From NCBI GenBank assembly GCA_902464635.1, contig CABQKC010000006.1:1-64000 (forward strand): 64,000 bases of DNA. The letters run 5' to 3'. The notes below the pieces were generated by a model. The model searched no databases, was not told the origin of the DNA, and saw only the letters and a list, made by a program, of their open reading frames with translations. Every line of letters starts with the position of its first letter. Position 1 is the first letter of the stretch. Shown here piece by piece: positions 25,148 to 32,753 of the stretch. Source of the DNA: an uncultured Caryophanales bacterium (lineage in GTDB: Bacteria > Bacillota_I > Bacilli_A > RFN20 > CAG-826). A program made the position numbers and the translations under genes.

Positions 25148-26467
25148 TCATTTTCCCACACAGAATCTAGAGAAGATTTCATCGCTTAAATCATGGGTTG
25201 GATCTTCTCCGAATAATTCTCTTACATAGTTATATGCATTAAGCAAAGAAGAGGAAATTAGATCAATGGGTTGCCTAGATTTACAATCTGAGATAATTTG
25301 TTCTAGTTCAGAATCTATTTTTCTTAATAAAGATAATTCCCTTTCATTTGAAAAAGATGGATTGGAGAAAGATTTCTCACTTAGATTAAGAGAATCAAAC
25401 ATCGCCTTTTTCAAAGGCTCAATATCCTTGTTTATAGCGGAGATATATACATACCCCTCTTCTTTTTTGTCTATCAAATCAGATTTGTTTTTGATTTTTA
25501 ATAGTATTTTTCCCTTGCTAAGTTCTTCTATTTCTTTTTCAAAAGAGCAATCCCGTGTATCAGAAATCAATAAAACCATATCTGAATCAGCAATAGATTT
25601 CTTACTTCTTTCGATACCTATGTTTTCAACAACTTCATTGCTTTCTCTAATGCCTGCTGTATCTAGCAATATAAAAGGTACTCCATCAAAAGAGCAATAG
25701 CCTTCTATTACATCTCTAGTTGTACCTGGGATTGAAGTTACAATAGCCTTATCTTCGTTTAATAAGGCATTTAGGATTGAGGACTTGCCGACATTAGGTT
25801 CTCCTACAATCGCAACCTTTACTCCTTCTCTAATTATCTTTCCTTCATTTCCTTCTTTTATAAGGGTAGATAAAGAAGAACGCAATTCATTACAAGAAGA
25901 TATAACGTCTTCATAACTAGTTTCTTCAATATCTTCGTATTCGGGGAAATCAATATTTACTTCTAGTTTTGCCAAAAGCTCACTGATTTTATTTTTTAAA
26001 GGAGTTAATAAAGGCGATACTTTTCCTAAATAAGAAAGAAGAGCAAGGTCTTTTGCTTCTTTAGTAGACGCATTAATTAAATCATTCACACTTTCGGCTT
26101 CAATTAAATCCATCTTGCCGAAATAGAACGCCCTGGCAGAAAATTCCCCTCTTTCCGCATATCTAACCCCGTTAGAAAGAAAGGCTTCTACTATTTCTTT
26201 GACTATAACCATTGAACCGTGACAAGTTATCTCAACCACCTCTTCTCCAGTCATAGAACATTCTGGTTCGTAACAAAAAAGCATTACATCATCTATTGGC
26301 TTATTTTTAAAAACAATAGACCCATGTATCATTTTTCTTTTAAAACCAGCGCCAATTTCTTTATTTATGAACTTGGAGACGATACCAAAAAGACCATCGC
26401 CGCTAAGACGAAGCAAAGCCAAGGCTGATTTAAACGGAGGTGTCGCTAAAGCAATAATTGGTTCCAT
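25148..26467 (-). CDS. mnmE: tRNA modification GTPase MnmE
   Basis: A 439-residue GTPase that with MnmG installs carboxymethylaminomethyl groups at wobble uridine 34. An N-terminal folate-binding domain, a helical domain and an inserted Ras-like GTPase (GEPNVGKSS, PGTTRD, DTAGI, NKSD) are present, ending with the conserved FCxGK tail (here FCVGK) whose cysteine is catalytic in the family. MnmG, RsmG and ParAB, its usual companions near the origin, are not in the window. A TATAAT box ends 6 bases before the ATG, so its mRNA may be leaderless. Confidence 0.96.
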   Translation of the reverse strand: MEPIIALATPPFKSALALLRLSGDGLFGIVSKFINKEIGAGFKRKMIHGSIVFKNKPIDDVMLFCYEPECSMTGEEVVEITCHGSMVIVKEIVEAFLSNGVRYAERGEFSARAFYFGKMDLIEAESVNDLINASTKEAKDLALLSYLGKVSPLLTPLKNKISELLAKLEVNIDFPEYEDIEETSYEDVISSCNELRSSLSTLIKEGNEGKIIREGVKVAIVGEPNVGKSSILNALLNEDKAIVTSIPGTTRDVIEGYCSFDGVPFILLDTAGIRESNEVVENIGIERSKKSIADSDMVLLISDTRDCSFEKEIEELSKGKILLKIKNKSDLIDKKEEGYVYISAINKDIEPLKKAMFDSLNLSEKSFSNPSFSNERELSLLRKIDSELEQIISDCKSRQPIDLISSSLLNAYNYVRELFGEDPTHDLSDEIFSRFCVGK

Positions 26468-26473
26468 CTTCTA

Positions 26474-26479
26474 AATTAT
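26474..26479 (-). promoter_or_regulatory. −10 box of mnmE, leaderless arrangement
   Basis: Minus-strand TATAAT ends 6 bases before the mnmE ATG, which places the transcription start on the start codon. No Shine–Dalgarno and no good −35 are seen. Confidence 0.5.
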
Positions 26480-26496
26480 AACCCATATATAAGAAT

Positions 26497-26518
26497 AAAG
26501 GCTGACGAATCAGCCTTT
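26497..26518 (-). terminator. Terminator of the rpmH–rnpA–yidC–khpB operon
   Basis: On the minus strand AAAGGCTGA and TCAGCCTTT make a 9-bp stem capped by a TTCG tetraloop, followed by ATTCTTAT. It lies between the khpB stop and mnmE. Confidence 0.8.
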
Positions 26519-26523
26519 AATTA

Positions 26524-27123
26524 TTAATCAACGTATTTAATGCAGACGGCTCTAGACGGTCCTTCGCCAGTTGATTCGGTTTTGATATGTTCCATTTTTG
26601 AAAGGCAGCCATGAACAACGCGTCTTTCATCTGGAGTCATTGGATCAAGTTGGACATCAACTTTGGTCTTGATAACTTCCCTAGCAGCTCTTCTTGCAAT
26701 GCGTTCGACTCTAGAATATTTATCTTCTTTATATCCGCCAACATCAAGAAGGATCCTATGACGATGACGGAATTTGTTAGAAACAGCTAATTTAGTTAAT
26801 TCATTCAAGGCTTGTAAAGTCTTGCCGTTTCTTCCTATTAATATAGGATTGTGGTCAGAATCAATAGTAATCTTGATGATGTCTTCTTCGATGACTGATT
26901 CAGCAGAAACTTTAACGCCTAAGGCATAAAGTGATTTCTTTATGTATTCAACAGCATATTCAGCAATATCATCTTTATCAAAAACATTGATAGTTGCGCT
27001 CTTTTTGAATAAACCCTTCTTCTCTTCCTTAACTTCATAAGAAAGAGTTTTTTCAGAGACGTTTAATTCTGCACAAGCTTCGGCAACAGCTTCTTCTATT
27101 GTTTTAGCAGTAAAAGTTTTCAT
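26524..27123 (-). CDS. khpB: RNA-binding protein KhpB (Jag/EloR)
   Basis: A 199-residue protein with all three Jag parts: an N-terminal Jag-N domain (EKKGLFKKSATINV), a KH domain with the GRNGKTLQAL loop (about residue 105), and a C-terminal R3H domain (MTPDERRVVHGCL, about 165). KhpB pairs with KhpA and modulates cell elongation and division genes in streptococci. It starts right at the yidC stop, the standard rnpA–yidC–jag arrangement. Confidence 0.95.
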   Translation of the reverse strand: MKTFTAKTIEEAVAEACAELNVSEKTLSYEVKEEKKGLFKKSATINVFDKDDIAEYAVEYIKKSLYALGVKVSAESVIEEDIIKITIDSDHNPILIGRNGKTLQALNELTKLAVSNKFRHRHRILLDVGGYKEDKYSRVERIARRAAREVIKTKVDVQLDPMTPDERRVVHGCLSKMEHIKTESTGEGPSRAVCIKYVD

Positions 27124-28821
27124 TTATTTCGTACCTCTTTTTTCTTTTGATTTTTTTGAGATTACCAATTGGGTAATCAAGGTTTGAATCATGGAAATTA
27201 AACCACCAATCAACCAATAGACTCCCATAGCGGATGGAAGCATGAATCCCATGATAATGGTAAATACCAACATGAAGATAGATACCCATTTCATTTGTTT
27301 TTGAGAATCGGTTTGAGCCGGATTAGCGGATAATTTAGCCATCTTCTTGGTTTGAGATTTACTAATTATACGTGGAAGCATCATAGCCATAACCTGGGTA
27401 GCAGCCATCAATATGAATAAGACTAAAGCTGTCCACCAGCCATTTTCATTAAGATACCAAGTACCTTTTACATTAAATAATATGCTTGAGATATTATCGG
27501 ATAGTCTCATTCCAAGGAATTCACCACTAGATAAAGCGGCTGAACCTTGTAAGCCAGACCAAACACAGATGAACACAGGGAATTGAACAATGAGTATAAG
27601 AATTTGCCTAAACGGCTTAATCTTATGACGTTTATACAAAGCCATTTGCTCAGTTGCGAGTCTTTGCTTTTCGGCTTGATTTGTATTGGAATTTGGATAT
27701 TTAGCTTGGAGTTTAGCAAGTTCAGGCTGCAAGGCTTGCATCTTTTGGGAATCCATTGTTGAACGGAAAGATACCAATAATAGCAAACACCTGACTATTA
27801 AAGTAACGAATACAATAGCCCAAATCTGTCCAACACCAGTCAAGTTTTGATCCATTCCATAAGCGAAAGTATCAACTAACCAAGAAACTGGATAGACAAG
27901 CAATCCTTCAAGGAAGCCTTTGCTCCAGGCATATCCCCAGTCTTTCTTAGAGATATTTACTTCCCAGTCGGAAGAATTTCCATAATGACCGAATTGACCT
28001 TCTTGGGTAGCAATACAAGAACGATTTTGATTAACCTTGGTTGCTACTTGGGATTTGTAATAATCAGTGAAATCTTTAGTAGGAACATTGTCCATTCCTA
28101 AGGATGGATCGCTGCTCTTATAAAGTTCAGCATTCCAACTAGTCCAATAGCCCCAAAGCGAACCACCTTGGCCAGAGAACTTAACATAGCCATTTCTTCT
28201 TAAAATGGATTTTTCGTTAACTTCGACATTAGAACCACCGTTGTAATTGGATTCGATATAAGGGTTAACAACCTTGTCTTCACCCTTTGAAGGAATAGTT
28301 GCAGTTAAGCCTTTGATGAACTCTTCAGATGCGGTTTGTCCAACAGTATAAGCCTTTCCTGTTTCGGCAAGATAAGTAGAAGCTTGTAAGACATAGTTAT
28401 CAATGCTTGCCCAGTATTTTAATGAAGGCATTACCAATCCACTTTTATAAGCACTAGAAATTATACTTTGAAGGAAAGTAGACTTCGCGGCAGTAAATTC
28501 TATTTGCTTATTGTCGTTAAGCTTATATGGAACATATTTATAGATGTCTTCGTTAATTGCGATACCGGCAGAGTTAACAAAAGCAGGACCTGCGATACCT
28601 TGGCTTTCTTCTTCTTCGATTAAAGCCTTCGTTTCATCAGCACTTTTTAACGTGTCATATTCATTTTTGCTTAAATAGACAGTAACACCTTGTTCGTAAG
28701 GATAAGCCATTTGGGCTTGGTCTTCTTCAGAACAAAAGTTAGCTGTACAACCAGCAAGCAACCCCGTGCCTAGAAGGGCTGCCAAACCAATGAATATCTT
28801 TTTATGGGATAACTTTTTCAA
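27124..28821 (-). CDS. yidC: Membrane protein insertase YidC, lipoprotein with large extracellular insert
   Basis: A 565-residue Oxa1/YidC insertase. The first 25 residues are a lipoprotein signal with lipobox LLAGC (Cys25). The conserved insertase core occupies roughly residues 310–550: the membrane span IVFVTLIVRCLLLL with the substrate-groove arginine, the cytoplasmic hairpin (STMDSQKMQALQPEL), QFPVFICVWSGL, and a final span with PSAMGVYWLIGG. Gram-positive YidC is usually near 260–300 residues; here about 250 extra residues lie between the lipid anchor and the core. This insert is not obviously the Gram-negative P1 beta domain. It overlaps rnpA by 4 bases and abuts khpB. Confidence 0.93.
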   Translation of the reverse strand: MKKLSHKKIFIGLAALLGTGLLAGCTANFCSEEDQAQMAYPYEQGVTVYLSKNEYDTLKSADETKALIEEEESQGIAGPAFVNSAGIAINEDIYKYVPYKLNDNKQIEFTAAKSTFLQSIISSAYKSGLVMPSLKYWASIDNYVLQASTYLAETGKAYTVGQTASEEFIKGLTATIPSKGEDKVVNPYIESNYNGGSNVEVNEKSILRRNGYVKFSGQGGSLWGYWTSWNAELYKSSDPSLGMDNVPTKDFTDYYKSQVATKVNQNRSCIATQEGQFGHYGNSSDWEVNISKKDWGYAWSKGFLEGLLVYPVSWLVDTFAYGMDQNLTGVGQIWAIVFVTLIVRCLLLLVSFRSTMDSQKMQALQPELAKLQAKYPNSNTNQAEKQRLATEQMALYKRHKIKPFRQILILIVQFPVFICVWSGLQGSAALSSGEFLGMRLSDNISSILFNVKGTWYLNENGWWTALVLFILMAATQVMAMMLPRIISKSQTKKMAKLSANPAQTDSQKQMKWVSIFMLVFTIIMGFMLPSAMGVYWLIGGLISMIQTLITQLVISKKSKEKRGTK

Positions 28822-29159
28822 TTGATTTTTTCCTTAACATTATCTAGAAGGGAATTGAGCTCCCTTTCATTATTTTGAAATCCATCCTCTCTGTAGCAAG
28901 GGTGAATTGCAATGATGATATTTACAGGCAATGAGTAGTCATTTCTAGAAGCAAGCATTGCCCTAACTTGCCTTTTTTCCCTGACCCTAGTAACGGCATG
29001 GCCATTAGCTTTCCCAATAGCCAAGCCGATTCTAGTAAAATCCTGATCAATAGGCGCGACTTGGTAATAAACAGAGAAATTCTTAGACTTTAGTTTCTTT
29101 CCATTTTTGATTATCAAGTCAAATTCTGAATGTTTTTTAATTCGAAGCGCCTTCTTCAT
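28818..29159 (-). CDS. rnpA: Ribonuclease P protein component
   Basis: A 113-residue basic protein subunit of RNase P, which trims tRNA 5' ends. Family marks are IKKHSEFDLIIKNGKKLKSKNF, RIGLAIGKANGHAVTRVREKRQVRAML (the RNR-like motif) and the C-terminal strand. It lies 5 bases downstream of rpmH, as in nearly all bacteria. Confidence 0.95.
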   Translation of the reverse strand: MKKALRIKKHSEFDLIIKNGKKLKSKNFSVYYQVAPIDQDFTRIGLAIGKANGHAVTRVREKRQVRAMLASRNDYSLPVNIIIAIHPCYREDGFQNNERELNSLLDNVKEKIN

Positions 29160-29164
29160 GGGAA

Positions 29165-29299
29165 TTAGTCAGCGACTCTGACGCGTCCTTTTGCACGACG
29201 CTTTGCAATAACCTTGCGTCCGGAAGCAGTAGCCATTCTGGCACGGAAGCCAGCCTTGTTGGCATGTTTCTTCTTTGAAGGTTGGTAAGTTTTTTTCAT
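29165..29299 (-). CDS. rpmH: Ribosomal protein bL34
   Basis: A 44-residue reading frame starting MKKTYQPSKKKHANKAGF and ending AKGRVRVAD, a clear bL34 with its Arg/Lys-rich body (GFRARMATASGRKVIAKRRA). It has a strong AGGAGG (plus-strand CCTCCT at 29309–29314) and a well-formed promoter. It heads the rpmH–rnpA–yidC–khpB operon leading away from oriC. Confidence 0.97.
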   Translation of the reverse strand: MKKTYQPSKKKHANKAGFRARMATASGRKVIAKRRAKGRVRVAD

Positions 29300-29793
29300 T
29301 AGCGTAATCCTCCTAAATTGGATGCAAGGGTTATTATACGGATTGAAACTTTTAACTACAACTACGAGTGTACGCGCGTAAGGGTTTTTCTAGACAATTT
29401 TTAAGGTGAATTTCAGCAAATCACAAAAACAAAGAAAAGTTTTCCACAATCAAAACATGTTATCAACATCGTGAAACATAGCGTGAAACACTTTCCACAT
29501 GCATTGTGAATTGCAAATTGTGAATAATGTGAATAATTAAAAAATATAGGCTCTATCACGAGATTTTCAGACTAAGAATGATTGTTAATAACTTCAAAGT
29601 TTATATAGTTTTCCACAATCAAAAATCACCTATTTACTTTTCCACAATTTGTCCACAATAAAAAGATGTGGAAAGAGTAGTTTTTCGCTTTAAATCAACG
29701 TTAAAAAGAGTATTTATTGTGGAAAAATCAATTTGGTCAATTTTTTTACTATCTTTTTATTATAAAAATGATTTAATTTTACAGGAGCAAATT
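29300..29793. other. oriC: oriC, rpmH–dnaA part: DnaA-box cluster
   Basis: The 494-base gap holds many DnaA boxes. Exact TTATNCACA matches are two tandem minus-strand TTATTCACA boxes (29519–29527, 29528–29536, directly abutting). Close variants: TTTTCCACA at 29440–29448, 29609–29617 and 29638–29646, and reversed at 29718–29726; TTATCAACA at 29460–29468; CTTTCCACA at 29491–29499 and reversed at 29667–29675; TTGTCCACA at 29649–29657. The 18-mer AGTTTTCCACAATCAAAA occurs twice (29438 and 29607). AT-rich stretches lie at 29531–29550 and 29735–29785. Transcription diverges here: rpmH minus, dnaA plus. Confidence 0.9.
29333..29361 (-). promoter_or_regulatory. rpmH promoter
   Basis: On the minus strand TTGTAG (29356–29361) and a perfect TATAAT (29333–29338) are spaced by 17 bases. 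A 10-base palindrome TACGCGCGTA lies just upstream at 29371–29380. Confidence 0.75.
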
Positions 29794-31161
29794 ATGTCAG
29801 ACTCGGTATCGCAATTAAGTAATATATGGACAATGGTCCTCGAAAAGATAAATAAAAGTTTAGAATCCCAATCGGATGGAGGGCGTATTTTTCAGTCATT
29901 TTTCGCCGATTCCAAAATTGCAGAAATTGATAAGGATGTAATGAAAATTGCTTGTTCATCTAATTTAGGGGCGACGATTATTGATAAAAAATATAGTAAG
30001 TTAGTTTCGTCAACCTTAGATGAAATCACCGGTACACATTTTGAATTGAAATTCGTTACTTTTGACGAAATTAAAAGCAAGAAAGAAGTCATCAAAGAAG
30101 AACCTGCATTTTTCAAAGATAGCAAGCTGAATCCAAAATACACTTTCGAGAGTTTTGTAACAGGTCCATCTAATAGAGAAGCTTATCAAGCCGCAGTTAT
30201 GATAGCCAATACTCCAGGACAGCTCTACAATCCACTACTTTTGCATAGCGACTCAGGTTTGGGCAAAACCCATTTGTTGCACGCAATCGGTAATGGAATA
30301 TTAGAAAAGTATCCAAATTACAAGGTTTTATATATCTCTGCGTCTGATTTTGTTGATGAATATATAAAGTTTGCCACAACGTATAAAGAAGACCAATCTT
30401 TGGTTCAATTCTTCAAAAATGATGTCGACGCATTCTTGATTGACGATATCCAATTTATAATCGGGAAAAAGAAGACAATGGAAATGTTTTTCGTTGTCTT
30501 TTCCACCCTTGTCTCAAAAGGTAAGCAAATTGTTATAACCTCCGATCAAGACCCAAGCAAACTAGATGGCTTAGACGATAGGCTGAAAACTAGATTTTCA
30601 CAAGGTCTTGTTTTGTCAATAGAAAAACCTGATTTAGAAACAAGCAAACAAATATTGCTTTCAAAAATTGAAGCTGGCGGACTTGATGTAAATGACTTCG
30701 ATGATGAAGTTATCACATATATTGCCCAAGGATTTTCTTCTAACGTAAGAGAACTAGAAGGCGCATTGAATAGGTTAATCTTCTGCTCAATAAGTATGAA
30801 GAACACGAACAAGATAACGATGAACGAAGCAACGGCTGCTATTAAGACGTTAAATGCTACGATTAGTCCATCCAAGCGCTTGACGGAAGATAAAATCATC
30901 GCCGGAGTTGCGGATTATTACTCATTAACCCCCTCTCAGCTTACCGGAAAGATAAGAACATCGAGAATCGCCATGGCTAGACATATTGCAATGTATTTAG
31001 ACAGGCTTCTGCTCGATACTCCATTCATAAAAATAGGAGAAACGTTTGGCGGAAAAGATCATGCAACTGTTATGAGTGGTGTAAAAAAAGTGGAAAACTC
31101 CTTGAAAACTGACCCTGATATGTTGATAGCTATTGCCGAGTTAAAAAAGAAACTTTCCTAA
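29794..31161 (+). CDS. dnaA: Chromosomal replication initiator DnaA
   Basis: A 455-residue initiator. Domain I is N-terminal; the AAA+ domain carries Walker A SGLGKTHLLHAIG and Walker B AFLIDDIQF with the ISS-type segment ASDFVDEYI; domain IV at the C-terminus holds the DnaA-box-binding helix with GGKDHATVMSG (the GGRDHTTV motif) after GKIRTSRIAMARHIAMYL. The start at 29794 is chosen because of the AGGAG 7 bases before it and the normal N-terminus; an upstream in-frame extension runs through the oriC boxes and is not protein-like. Confidence 0.97.
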   Translation: MSDSVSQLSNIWTMVLEKINKSLESQSDGGRIFQSFFADSKIAEIDKDVMKIACSSNLGATIIDKKYSKLVSSTLDEITGTHFELKFVTFDEIKSKKEVIKEEPAFFKDSKLNPKYTFESFVTGPSNREAYQAAVMIANTPGQLYNPLLLHSDSGLGKTHLLHAIGNGILEKYPNYKVLYISASDFVDEYIKFATTYKEDQSLVQFFKNDVDAFLIDDIQFIIGKKKTMEMFFVVFSTLVSKGKQIVITSDQDPSKLDGLDDRLKTRFSQGLVLSIEKPDLETSKQILLSKIEAGGLDVNDFDDEVITYIAQGFSSNVRELEGALNRLIFCSISMKNTNKITMNEATAAIKTLNATISPSKRLTEDKIIAGVADYYSLTPSQLTGKIRTSRIAMARHIAMYLDRLLLDTPFIKIGETFGGKDHATVMSGVKKVENSLKTDPDMLIAIAELKKKLS

Positions 31162-31235
31162 GATGTTTATTTTATAAATAAAAGGTTTAAGAAAATGGAT
31201 GACTGTGGTATCATTACGAAGACGGAAAAGCAAAG

Positions 31236-31308
31236 TTATCCACAATTCCCACAATGCTTATTATTATTAATATTCTTTAATAAATAAAAATAGATTATAT
31301 ATAAAGAG
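31236..31308 (+). other. oriC, dnaA–dnaN part: consensus DnaA box, DnaA-trio-like repeat and AT-rich unwinding region
   Basis: TTATCCACA (31236–31244) is a perfect DnaA box; a degenerate ATTCCCACA follows at 31245–31253. After a 4-base spacer come four TTA repeats (31258–31269), whose complement fits the DnaA-trio pattern (3'-[G/A]A[T/A]-5'), then a nearly pure AT stretch to about 31308. Box, trio and AT-rich order matches the Bacillus subtilis unwinding region between dnaA and dnaN. Confidence 0.7.
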
Positions 31309-31315
31309 GTGTCGT

Positions 31316-32437
31316 ATGCGTTTAAATGTTAACAAAGAACAATTTCTAAAAGCCTTGTTAAGTGCAGGCAAAGCCATATCCCCAAAAAACGCTAATGCCA
31401 TATTAGCTGGTTTAAGACTTGAACTAAACGAAAAAGGATTGGAAATAATCGGTTCTAATTCTAGCATTACGATAAAATCCACAGTCCCATACATGATTGG
31501 GGAAAAAGAAATCATTACTAACCCTATTCAAGGATCTGCTTTAATCAATGCTCATTTACTAATCGAAGTCATTAGAAGACTAGAAGGCGAAACTATCAAA
31601 TTAGATTTCATTGATAACTCCACCGCTAAAATCGATGATGGCAGATCTGTGTTCAAGTTGAATTGTTCTTCAGCCGATGAATACCCTGATATCGATTTAG
31701 AGCCTACAGGCACCATATTTACAATGCCTTGCTCTTCTTTGACTGAATTAGTCGAACAAAGCGCATTCGCCGCTTCTAACAAGGAACAGCGCTTTATTTT
31801 GACCGCTTTGAATCTAGAAGCAGCTGAAGGAAAATTGGTAGCCACTGCTACTGACTCTGCTAGATTATCTAGAAAGAGTGTTGATTTAGATTCTGAAATC
31901 AGGTTCAAATGCAATATACCGGCAAGAGCCTTGCTGGACATTGTCAGGATGTTTGAAACTGCTAGAACTGTAGAAGTTGCAATTTCTGACAAGAAGGCTT
32001 TGTTTACATTCGATAATACCGTTGTTTCTTCTTCTTTGGTTCCTGGCGATTATCCGGTCACTAGGTCGATAATTCCTGCTACCTTCAACTATTTCCTCGA
32101 AGTAAATGCCCAAGAGCTTCTAGCAGCCATGGGAAGAGTCGCTGTCTTAGCTAGCGATAGAGAATCTGTTGTTAAACTCTCAATGGGTGAAGATTCCGTT
32201 GAAATCTCGGTCAAGAGTCAAGAAAACGGAACCGCTAATGAACATATCCAAACTTTCCAATATACCGGTGAGAAGTTAGAAGTCTCCTTCAACTCTCTGT
32301 TTGTAGTTGATGCAATCAAGGCTTTAAAGAGTGAAGATGTAATGCTTTGCTTCCAAGCCGAAATGAAACCATTTGTTGTTAAAAACCAAAAAGACGACTC
32401 CGTTGTTGAACTCATTACCCCAATGAGAACCTATTAA
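31316..32437 (+). CDS. dnaN: DNA polymerase III beta subunit (sliding clamp)
   Basis: A 373-residue clamp with the usual three repeated domains (starts MRLNVNKEQFLKALLSAGKA; ends VELITPMRTY, matching the conserved LxMPMR-type end that forms part of the partner-binding pocket). It encircles DNA and tethers polymerase III. AAAGAGGTG provides the ribosome-binding site. A terminator follows 26 bases after the stop, so dnaN is partly insulated from rlbA–recF. Confidence 0.97.
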   Translation: MRLNVNKEQFLKALLSAGKAISPKNANAILAGLRLELNEKGLEIIGSNSSITIKSTVPYMIGEKEIITNPIQGSALINAHLLIEVIRRLEGETIKLDFIDNSTAKIDDGRSVFKLNCSSADEYPDIDLEPTGTIFTMPCSSLTELVEQSAFAASNKEQRFILTALNLEAAEGKLVATATDSARLSRKSVDLDSEIRFKCNIPARALLDIVRMFETARTVEVAISDKKALFTFDNTVVSSSLVPGDYPVTRSIIPATFNYFLEVNAQELLAAMGRVAVLASDRESVVKLSMGEDSVEISVKSQENGTANEHIQTFQYTGEKLEVSFNSLFVVDAIKALKSEDVMLCFQAEMKPFVVKNQKDDSVVELITPMRTY

Positions 32438-32462
32438 TAAAAAACCTTAAAAAATCTTTAGA

Positions 32463-32491
32463 AAATGGTAGAAATTTCTCTACCATTTTTT
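32463..32491 (+). terminator. Terminator between dnaN and rlbA
   Basis: AAATGGTAGA and TCTACCATTT form a 10-bp stem with a 6-base loop, followed by a short T run. Confidence 0.75.
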
Positions 32492-32493
32492 AC

Positions 32494-32505
32494 TACTACG
32501 TAGTA
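32494..32505. promoter_or_regulatory. 12-base palindrome before rlbA–recF–gyrBA
   Basis: TACTACGTAGTA is a perfect palindrome just after the dnaN terminator and 5 bases before a possible −10 (TATATT, 32511–32516; weak −35 TTTTAC at 32488). It would overlap the promoter spacer. A repressor site is possible but not shown. Confidence 0.35.
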
Positions 32506-32534
32506 AACTATATATTGTGTAAAAAGGTTTAAAA

Positions 32535-32753
32535 ATGAAGTCGCAAAAAGAAATAAAAATCACAACCGATTACATCACTTTAGGGCAACTATTGAAACTC
32601 GCTTCGATAATTGACCACGGTGGTGAGGCCAAGCTCTTCCTTGCTTCTAACAAAGTTCTAGTTAACGGAGAAGAAGACAATCGAAGAGGCAGGAAACTTT
32701 ACCCTGGCTATCTAGTTGTAATTGGAAGTGAAACATTTGCAATTACAAAATGA
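32535..32753 (+). CDS. rlbA: S4-domain protein RlbA (YaaA)
   Basis: A 72-residue S4-like RNA-binding protein found between dnaN and recF in Firmicutes. The core ITLGQLLKLASIIDHGGEAKLFLASNKVLVNGEEDNRRGRKL shows the alpha-L RNA-binding fold. The exact role is unsettled, probably ribosome-linked. Its stop overlaps the recF start by 4 bases. Confidence 0.9.
   Translation: MKSQKEIKITTDYITLGQLLKLASIIDHGGEAKLFLASNKVLVNGEEDNRRGRKLYPGYLVVIGSETFAITK

Noticed and set aside
29668..29793. N-terminal extension of dnaA through the oriC boxes
   Set aside because: The implied residues are not DnaA-like and the internal ATG at 29794 has a good ribosome-binding site.
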